64,000 nucleotides of DNA from Streptomyces sp. NBC_00457 (lineage in GTDB: Bacteria > Actinomycetota > Actinomycetes > Streptomycetales > Streptomycetaceae). The notes under the pieces were generated by a model. That model worked only from the letters and a program-made list of their open reading frames with translations. It did not search any database and had not been told where the DNA came from. The position numbers were made by a program, and so were the translations under genes. Numbering within the stretch: the first letter of the stretch is position 1; the number at the start of each line of letters is the position of its first letter. Positions 56,811-64,000 of the stretch are shown in pieces. The stretch lies in assembly GCF_036014015.1 (NCBI RefSeq), contig NZ_CP107905.1:2294001-2358000 (forward strand). Reading direction: 5' to 3'.

Positions 56811-57503
56811 ATGCACATTGCCGAGGGTTTCCTTCCTCCGGCGCACGCGGTCGCCTGGGGCGTCGCGTCCGCGCCGTTCGTCGTCCACGGAGCCCGGTCA
56901 CTCACCCGTGAAGTCAGGGAGCACCCGGAGAGCACCCTGCTCCTCGGCGCCTCCGGAGCCTTCACGTTCGTCCTGTCGGCCCTCAAACTGCCGTCGGTGA
57001 CCGGGAGTTGCTCCCACCCCACCGGCACCGGACTGGGCGCCATCCTGTTCCGGCCGCCGGTGATGGCGGTGCTGGGCACCATCACCCTGCTCTTCCAGGC
57101 GCTGCTGCTGGCCCACGGCGGCCTGACCACGCTCGGCGCCAACGTGTTCTCGATGGCGATCGTCGGGCCCTGGGCCGGATACGGGATCTACCGGTTGCTC
57201 CGGCGGTACGACGTGCCGCTGATGGTCGCCGTCTTCTTCGGCGCGTTCGTCGCCGACCTGTCCACCTACTGCGTCACCAGCGTCCAGCTGGCGCTCGCGT
57301 TTCCCGACCCGAGCAGTGGATTCCTGGGCGCGCTGGGCAAGTTCGGGTCCATCTTCGCCGTGACGCAGATCCCGCTCGCGGTGAGCGAGGGACTGCTCAC
57401 GGTGCTGGTGATGCGGCTGCTCGTGCAGTCGAGCAAGGGCGAGCTGACCCGGCTCGGCGTGCTGCTCACCAGGAAGGCGAGCACCGAGGCGGTGGCCCGA
57501 TGA
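56811..57503 (+). CDS. cbiM: Cobalt ECF transporter S component
   Basis: Protein of 230 aa. It starts [17 protein letters not shown]; the extreme N terminus with His-2 forms the cobalt site in this family. Further conserved parts are [50 protein letters not shown] and [18 protein letters not shown]. Seven or so helices. It is controlled by the B12 riboswitch upstream and overlaps cbiN by four bases (ATGA). Confidence 0.95.
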   Translation: MHIAEGFLPPAHAVAWGVASAPFVVHGARSLTREVREHPESTLLLGASGAFTFVLSALKLPSVTGSCSHPTGTGLGAILFRPPVMAVLGTITLLFQALLLAHGGLTTLGANVFSMAIVGPWAGYGIYRLLRRYDVPLMVAVFFGAFVADLSTYCVTSVQLALAFPDPSSGFLGALGKFGSIFAVTQIPLAVSEGLLTVLVMRLLVQSSKGELTRLGVLLTRKASTEAVAR

Positions 57504-58204
57504 AGCGGAACACGAAGATCAACCTCCTGCTGCTGCTCGCCGTCGTCGCCCTCGCGGTGCTGCCGCTGGCGCTGGGCCTCGGCGACGACAAGGAGGAGCC
57601 GTTCGCGGGCGCCGACGGTGAGGCGGAGGCGGCGATCACCGAGATCGAGCCGGACTACGAGCCCTGGTTCTCGCCGCTGTACGAGCCCCCCTCCGCCGAG
57701 ATCGAGTCGGGCCTGTTCGCCCTCCAGGCAGCCATCGGCGCCGGCGCCCTCGCCTACTACTTCGGCGTGCGGCGCGGGCGACGGCAGGGTGAGCAGCGGG
57801 CGCTGGCGCGGCAGGGCACCTATGCCGCGGCGGACGAACGGACCGCACGCACCGTGGGCTCCGCGGCCGAGCCCGACGACCAGGCCGTACGCGACGTGGA
57901 CGCCGCCTCCGACGGCCATGCCGCACGCGATGCCGAGGCCGCGACCGGCGACCAGACCGCACCCGGCGGGGAAGCCGCGCGCCGTGACCAAGCCACGCAC
58001 GAACCCGACGTGGACGCCGTGCACCACGACAAGGCCACGCTCCAGCCCGACAGGGCCGCCGCGCGCCGTGACCAAGCCACGCACGAACCCGACGTGGACG
58101 CCGCGCGCCACGACAAGGCCACGCACCAGCCCGACAGGGCCGCCGCGCGCCATGACAAGGCCGCGCACCAGCCCGGTGGCACGCGTGGCGCCGGGCAGGG
58201 CTGA
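57500..58204 (+). CDS. cbiN: Cobalt transporter auxiliary protein with long repetitive C-terminal tail
   Basis: Protein of 234 aa. Residues 1-95 are a normal CbiN: a first helix ([21 protein letters not shown]), an acidic extracellular loop with [37 protein letters not shown], and a second helix (ALAYYFGV). The ~135 residues after RRGRRQGEQ are hydrophilic. Residues 159-228 are five copies of a 14-residue unit ([14 protein letters not shown] type) rich in Ala, Asp, His and Arg. Usual CbiN proteins are about 90-120 aa, so the tail roughly doubles it. His/Asp content could bind metal; this is speculation. It precedes cbiQ by 5 bases. Confidence 0.88.
   Translation: MKRNTKINLLLLLAVVALAVLPLALGLGDDKEEPFAGADGEAEAAITEIEPDYEPWFSPLYEPPSAEIESGLFALQAAIGAGALAYYFGVRRGRRQGEQRALARQGTYAAADERTARTVGSAAEPDDQAVRDVDAASDGHAARDAEAATGDQTAPGGEAARRDQATHEPDVDAVHHDKATLQPDRAAARRDQATHEPDVDAARHDKATHQPDRAAARHDKAAHQPGGTRGAGQG
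57974..58184 (+). repeat. 84-bp tandem repeat (42-bp half units) inside cbiN
   Basis: GCCGCGCGCCGTG starts at 57974 and again at 58058. A near copy (CAT for CGT) starts at 58142, giving an exact 84-bp period. Each period encodes two 14-residue units. The first two 84-bp copies differ at only a few bases, which suggests recent expansion. Confidence 0.9.
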
Positions 58205-58209
58205 CGCGC

Positions 58210-58959
58210 GTGCTGCCCATCGACGCGGCGGCGCACAGCAGCCGCTGGCGCCGCCGCCACCCCGTGGACAAGGCCGTGCTCGGGCTCGGCCTCACCGTGC
58301 TGGCGATCTCGCTGCCGCCGTGGCCGGGCGCGGCCCTGGTGCTGCTGACCGCGCTCGCCGTGCTGCTGGGCCCGGCGGGCGTGCCCGGCCGCAAGCTGTG
58401 GCGGGCCTACCGTGTCCCGCTGGGCTTCTGCGTGACCGGCGCGGCCACCCTGTTGGTGCAGGTCGGCGGCCCGGACGGGTTCCTGACCCTGGCCGACGAG
58501 GGACCTGTGCGCGCCGGGGAACTGCTGCTGCGCACCTCGGCCGCCTCGCTCGGCGTGCTGCTGTTCGCGTTCACCACACCCATGTCCGATTTGCTGCCGC
58601 GTCTGGTGAAGGCCGGGATTCCCGCGCCGGTCGTCGACGTCGCGCTGGTGACGTATCGCATGAGCTTCCTGCTGCTGGACTCGATGCGCCGGATCCGGGA
58701 GGCGCAGGCCGCGCGGCTCGGGCACACCACGCGGGCCGCCGCCTGGCGTTCGCTGGCCGGGCTCGGCGCGACCGCGTTCGTGCGGGCCTTCGACCGGGCG
58801 ACGCGGCTGCAGGCCGGGCTCGCCGGGCGCGGCTACGACGGCACCCTGCGCGTCCTGGTGCCCGAGGCCCGCATCTCCGTCCGCTTCACGGCCGTGAGCG
58901 TGGCACTGCTCGCGACGCTGGCCGCCCTCACCCTCGTACTGGAAAGGCCGCTGACATGA
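58210..58959 (+). CDS. cbiQ: Cobalt ECF transporter T component
   Basis: Protein of 249 aa from GTG 58210. Four to five helices, with the two coupling-helix motifs of the T component: SMRRIREAQAARLG (the A-R-G motif, here AARLG) and RATRLQAGLAGRGYDG (AGRG). It joins CbiM and CbiN to the ATPase. Its stop overlaps the cbiO start by four bases (ATGA). Confidence 0.92.
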   Translation: MLPIDAAAHSSRWRRRHPVDKAVLGLGLTVLAISLPPWPGAALVLLTALAVLLGPAGVPGRKLWRAYRVPLGFCVTGAATLLVQVGGPDGFLTLADEGPVRAGELLLRTSAASLGVLLFAFTTPMSDLLPRLVKAGIPAPVVDVALVTYRMSFLLLDSMRRIREAQAARLGHTTRAAAWRSLAGLGATAFVRAFDRATRLQAGLAGRGYDGTLRVLVPEARISVRFTAVSVALLATLAALTLVLERPLT

Positions 58960-59789
58960 GCGACGCCGCCCTCGTCGCCCTGCGGGGCGCGTCTTTCGCC
59001 TACGAGGACGGTCCGGACGTGCTCGACGGGCTCGACTTCGAGGTGCGTGAGGGGCGTGCGCTCGCGCTGCTCGGGCGCAACGGCACCGGTAAGACGACGC
59101 TGATGCGGCTGCTGAGCGGGGGGCTGCGGCCGCACAGCGGGGAGTTGACGCTCGACGGGAAGCGGGTGACGTACGACCGGAAAGGACTGACGCGGCTGCG
59201 GACCACCGTGCAGCTGGTGGTGCAGGACCCGGACGACCAGCTGTTCGCCGCGTCCGTCGCGCAGGACGTGTCGTTCGGGCCGCTGAACCTCGGGCTGCCC
59301 GATCCGGACGTGCGGGCGCGGGTGGACGAGGCGCTGGCCGCGCTGGACATCGCTGCCCTGGCCGACCGGCCCACGCATCTGCTGTCCTACGGGCAGCGCA
59401 AGCGGACGGCGATCGCGGGCGCGGTCGCGATGCGGCCCCGGGTGCTGATCCTGGACGAGCCGACCGCGGGGCTCGACCCCGACGGCCAGGAACGGCTGCT
59501 CGCCACCCTCGGCGCCCTGCGCACGGGCGGCACCACGGTGGTGATGGCGACGCACGACGTGGACCTCGCCCTGCGCTGGGCCGACGACACGGCCCTGCTC
59601 ACCCCGTCCGGAGTACACACCGGCCCGGCCGCCGAGATCCTGGCCCGCACCGACCTCCTCCAGCAGGCCGGCCTGCGGCTGCCGTGGGGCGTCGCGGCGG
59701 CCCAAGTACTCTGCGCGCACGGCCTGTTGGCCACGACGGCAACGGGCCCGCGCACTCCCGAGGAACTAGCCGCGATGGTGGTGGTCTAA
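58956..59789 (+). CDS. cbiO: Cobalt ECF transporter ATPase
   Basis: Protein of 277 aa. Walker A GRNGTGKTT, Q-loop VVQDPDDQLFAASVAQDVSFGPLNLGLP (the ECF-type Q loop), signature LSYGQRKRTAIAGAVAM, Walker B VLILDEPTAGLD, and switch His in MATHDVDLAL. The C-terminal ~50 residues after the switch region hold LQQAGLRLPWG. It completes cbiMNQO and is followed by a 327-base gap occupied mostly by two repeat copies. Confidence 0.93.
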   Translation: MSDAALVALRGASFAYEDGPDVLDGLDFEVREGRALALLGRNGTGKTTLMRLLSGGLRPHSGELTLDGKRVTYDRKGLTRLRTTVQLVVQDPDDQLFAASVAQDVSFGPLNLGLPDPDVRARVDEALAALDIAALADRPTHLLSYGQRKRTAIAGAVAMRPRVLILDEPTAGLDPDGQERLLATLGALRTGGTTVVMATHDVDLALRWADDTALLTPSGVHTGPAAEILARTDLLQQAGLRLPWGVAAAQVLCAHGLLATTATGPRTPEELAAMVVV

Positions 59790-59802
59790 CCGCACCTGGC
59801 AA

Positions 59803-59896
59803 GCGCCCCGAAGGGGCGCGGGGCTGTATCGATGTGCGGCTCCGCCGCGTGGGCGCGACCAGCCCCCACAGACCCGCACGCGACCGACGGCCCGCG
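59803..59896. repeat. Dispersed 3'-end repeat, copy 4 (long variant)
   Basis: Begins GCGCCCCGAAGGGGCGCGGG and later has GCGCGACCAGCCCCCACAGA. Between them, about 30 extra bases (CTGTATCGATGTGCGGCTCC and on) replace AACT. It ends with a GACCGACGGCCCGCG tail. It starts 14 bases after the cbiO stop. Confidence 0.85.
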
Positions 59897-59939
59897 GGGA
59901 GGTCCAAGCGGACCCGGCGAAGCAAGATGCGGGACAACA

Positions 59940-60030
59940 GCGCCCCGAAGGGGCGCGGGGAACTGCGCGACCAGCCCCCACAGACCCGCACGCGACCGAC
60001 GGCCCGCGCCCCCGCGGCGGAACCGCACAT
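59940..60030. repeat. Dispersed 3'-end repeat, copy 5
   Basis: Standard form at 59940-60008 with the same GACCGACGGCCCGCG tail as copy 4. Then GCGGCGGAACCGCACAT at 60014-60030 is the inverted complement, with one mismatch, of the insert in copy 4 (59832-59848). Copies 4 and 5 could thus fold together. The remaining bases to mutA (60031-60116) hold only a TAGCAT -10-like hexamer at 60104-60109. Confidence 0.8.
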
Positions 60031-60116
60031 GAGGAACCGGTCACAGCAGCGGCGAGGGCAAGGTCACAGCCTGTTGCTCTGCTCCTGTTCAAGGGCTCTC
60101 GCCTAGCATCCCGAGC

Positions 60117-61915
60117 ATGACAGTCCTGCCCAATGACGGGCTCTCGACGGCCGCCGAGTTCCCCGCCGCGACCCATGAGCAGTGGCAACGCCTCGTGGAG
60201 GGCGTCCTGCGCAAGTCTGGCCGGGACGTCACAGGTGCCGCCGCCGAGGACGCCCTCTCCACCGCGCTGGAGGACGGGCTGCGCACCCGGCCCCTGTACA
60301 CCGCGCTCGATGCCGCTCCCGACACCGGTTTCCCGGGTTTTGCCCCGTTCGTCCGGGGTGGTCGCCCGGAGGGGAACACCAAGGGCGGCTGGGACGTACG
60401 GCAGCGGCACGCGACGGCCTCCGGCGACCTCGTCCTCGCCGACCTGGAGAACGGCGTCACCTCCCTCTGGCTGGTCGTCGGTGAAGGCGGCTTCCCGGTC
60501 TCGTCCCTCCCCCAGGTGCTCGAGGGCGTGTACCTGGACCTCGCGCCCGTCGTCCTGGAGGCGGGCCGGGACACAGAGGAGGCAGCAGGCGAACTGCTGA
60601 GGCTGTACGAGGAGCGCGGCGTCGCGCATAACAGCGCACGCGGCAACCTCGGCGCCGACCCGCTCGGGTACGAAGCCCGGAGCGGTCAGCAGCTGGACTT
60701 CGCGCCGGTGGCCGGACTCGCCCGGCGGTGCGCCGAGGAGTACCCGGAGCTGCGGGCGCTGACCGTGGACGCGCTGCCGTACCACGAGGCCGGCGGGTCG
60801 GCGGCGCAGGAGCTGGGCGCCTCGCTCGCGACCGGTGTCGCCTACCTGCGGGAGCTGACCGCGGCCGGGCTCACCGTCGAACGGGCCTGCGCACAGCTGG
60901 AGTTCCGGTACGCGGCCACCGCCGACCAGTTCCTGACCATCGCCAAGCTGCGCGCGGCGCGCCGGCTGTGGGCGCGGGTCGCCGAGGTGAGCGGAGGGCC
61001 CGGCAGGCAGGTGCAGCACGTGGTGACCTCGCCGGTGATGATGTCGCGCCGGGACCCGTGGGTGAACATGTTGCGCACCACGGTCGCCACGCTGGCCGCC
61101 GGGGTCGGCGGCGCCGACTCCGTCACCGTGCTGCCCTTCGATCACGTGCTCGGCCTGCCGGACGCGTTCGCGCGGCGTATCGCCCGCAACACCTCGACGA
61201 TCCTCATCGAGGAGTCGCATCTGGCCCGGGTGATCGACCCGGCGGGCGGCTCCTGGTACGTGGAGCGGCTCACCGACGAACTCGCCCACGCGGGCTGGGA
61301 GTTCTTCCAGTGGCTGGAGCAGGTCGGCGGCCAGGCGGCAGCCCTGCGCTCGGGCCGGCTCGGCGAGAAGCTGGCGGAGACCTGGGAGGCGCGCAGCGCG
61401 AAGCTCGCCAAGCGGCGCGAACCCATCACCGGCGTCAGCGAGTTCCCGAACCTCGCCGAGAAGCCGGTGCAGCGCGCGTCCGCGCCCGAGCCGCCCTCCG
61501 GGGGCCTCCCCCGCGTCCACCGCGACGAGGCGTACGAGGCGCTGCGCGCCCGCTCCGACGCCCACCTCGCCGCGACCGGCACCCGGCCGCGGATCTTCCT
61601 CGCCGCGCTCGGCCCCGCCGCCGCCCACACCGCGCGGCTCACCTTCGCCGCGAACCTCTTCCAGGCGGGCGGCATCGAACCCGTCACGGAGGGCACGTTC
61701 GAGGAGAGCGGCGCCGCCGAGGCCTGCCTCTGCTCCAGCGACACGCTGTACGAGGAGCAGGCGGCGGACACCGCACAGGCCCTGAGGACAGCGGGCGCCA
61801 CGCATGTGTTCCTCGCGGGCAAGCCCGGGCAGTACCCCGTCGACGACCACGTCTTCGCGGGCTGCGACGCCGTAGCCGTACTCTCCGCCACCCTCGACCG
61901 CATGGGAGTGTCCTG

Positions 61916-61916
<1 letters not shown>
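60117..61916 (+). CDS. mutA: Methylmalonyl-CoA mutase small subunit
   Basis: Protein of 599 aa. It pairs with MutB in the heterodimer that interconverts methylmalonyl-CoA and succinyl-CoA. The TIM barrel portion includes [68 protein letters not shown]. The C-terminal domain (about 480-599) resembles a B12 domain but lacks DxHxxG, as expected for the non-catalytic subunit. The -10-like TAGCAT ends seven bases before the ATG and no ribosome site is seen, so the message may be leaderless. Confidence 0.93.

Positions 61917-64000
<2,084 letters not shown>

Noticed and set aside
57974..58184. CRISPR array suggested by regular repeats
   Set aside because: The repeats are contiguous 84-bp coding units in frame with cbiN, with no unique spacers.

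Overview
The window is chromosomal DNA from a high-GC actinomycete, almost certainly a Streptomyces. Supporting signs are very strong GC bias at third codon positions, GTG starts, a SpoIIE-type phosphatase with an ATP-binding domain, a Rv2578c-family radical SAM protein, and a gene order (beta-galactosidase, AlkA/Ada, Ogt, SIR2, pssA, psd, ethylmalonyl-CoA genes) that I recall from the SCO645x-647x part of S. coelicolor. The synteny is from memory. I see no prophage, insertion sequence, CRISPR array, tRNA or rRNA.

Region 1-28 kb is a mosaic of short units. It holds the end of an enolase-superfamily gene, an SDR, a holin-like membrane protein, a hemerythrin protein, a VOC protein, a GNAT and a secreted CocE/NonD hydrolase behind a perfect 12+2+12 operator-like palindrome. 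A tight four-gene peptidase operon follows (M55 D-aminopeptidase, M20, S9 oligopeptidase, LD-carboxypeptidase). Next come a tautomerase divergent from an MmyB-type regulator, and an FtsX-type ABC exporter divergent from a NarL-type two-component system. Then come a methyltransferase, a SpoIIE phosphatase, an MFS pump with a C-terminal beta-sandwich tail, an SRPBCC protein, a radical SAM repair-like protein behind an SOS-like box, a secreted tripeptidyl aminopeptidase, a RidA remnant fused to the start of a GNAT gene, and a HEAT-repeat protein.

Region 28-39 kb is the metabolic core: 3-hydroxybutyryl-CoA dehydrogenase, a TetR regulator, crotonyl-CoA carboxylase/reductase, ethylmalonyl-CoA mutase, beta-methylmalyl-CoA lyase, mesaconyl-CoA hydratase and an acyl-CoA (methylsuccinyl-CoA) dehydrogenase. 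Together these form most of the ethylmalonyl-CoA pathway for acetyl-CoA assimilation. Phospholipid genes psd-pssA follow, closed by a 15-bp-stem terminator.

Region 39-56 kb carries a complete branched-chain-type ABC importer with a divergent PucR-like regulator, then glycerate kinase, an ADP-ribosylglycohydrolase, a Nudix hydrolase and a frameshifted small gene. After these come a SIR2 deacylase, Ogt, an Ada-AlkA fusion, an EEP-family nuclease/phosphatase and a Tat-exported GH2 beta-galactosidase with an inserted LamG domain.

Region 56-64 kb has a cobalamin riboswitch in front of cbiMNQO (cobalt uptake), then mutA and the start of mutB. Cobalt supply, the B12-dependent ethylmalonyl-CoA mutase and the B12-dependent methylmalonyl-CoA mutase therefore lie close together and serve one flow: acetyl-CoA to propionyl-CoA and glyoxylate, then succinyl-CoA.

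A GC-rich element of roughly 50-90 bp recurs five times, always at the 3' end of genes. No wholly new multi-gene system is visible. The most promising leads are regulatory: the palindromes at the ccr promoter and in front of the CocE gene, and the SOS-like box.
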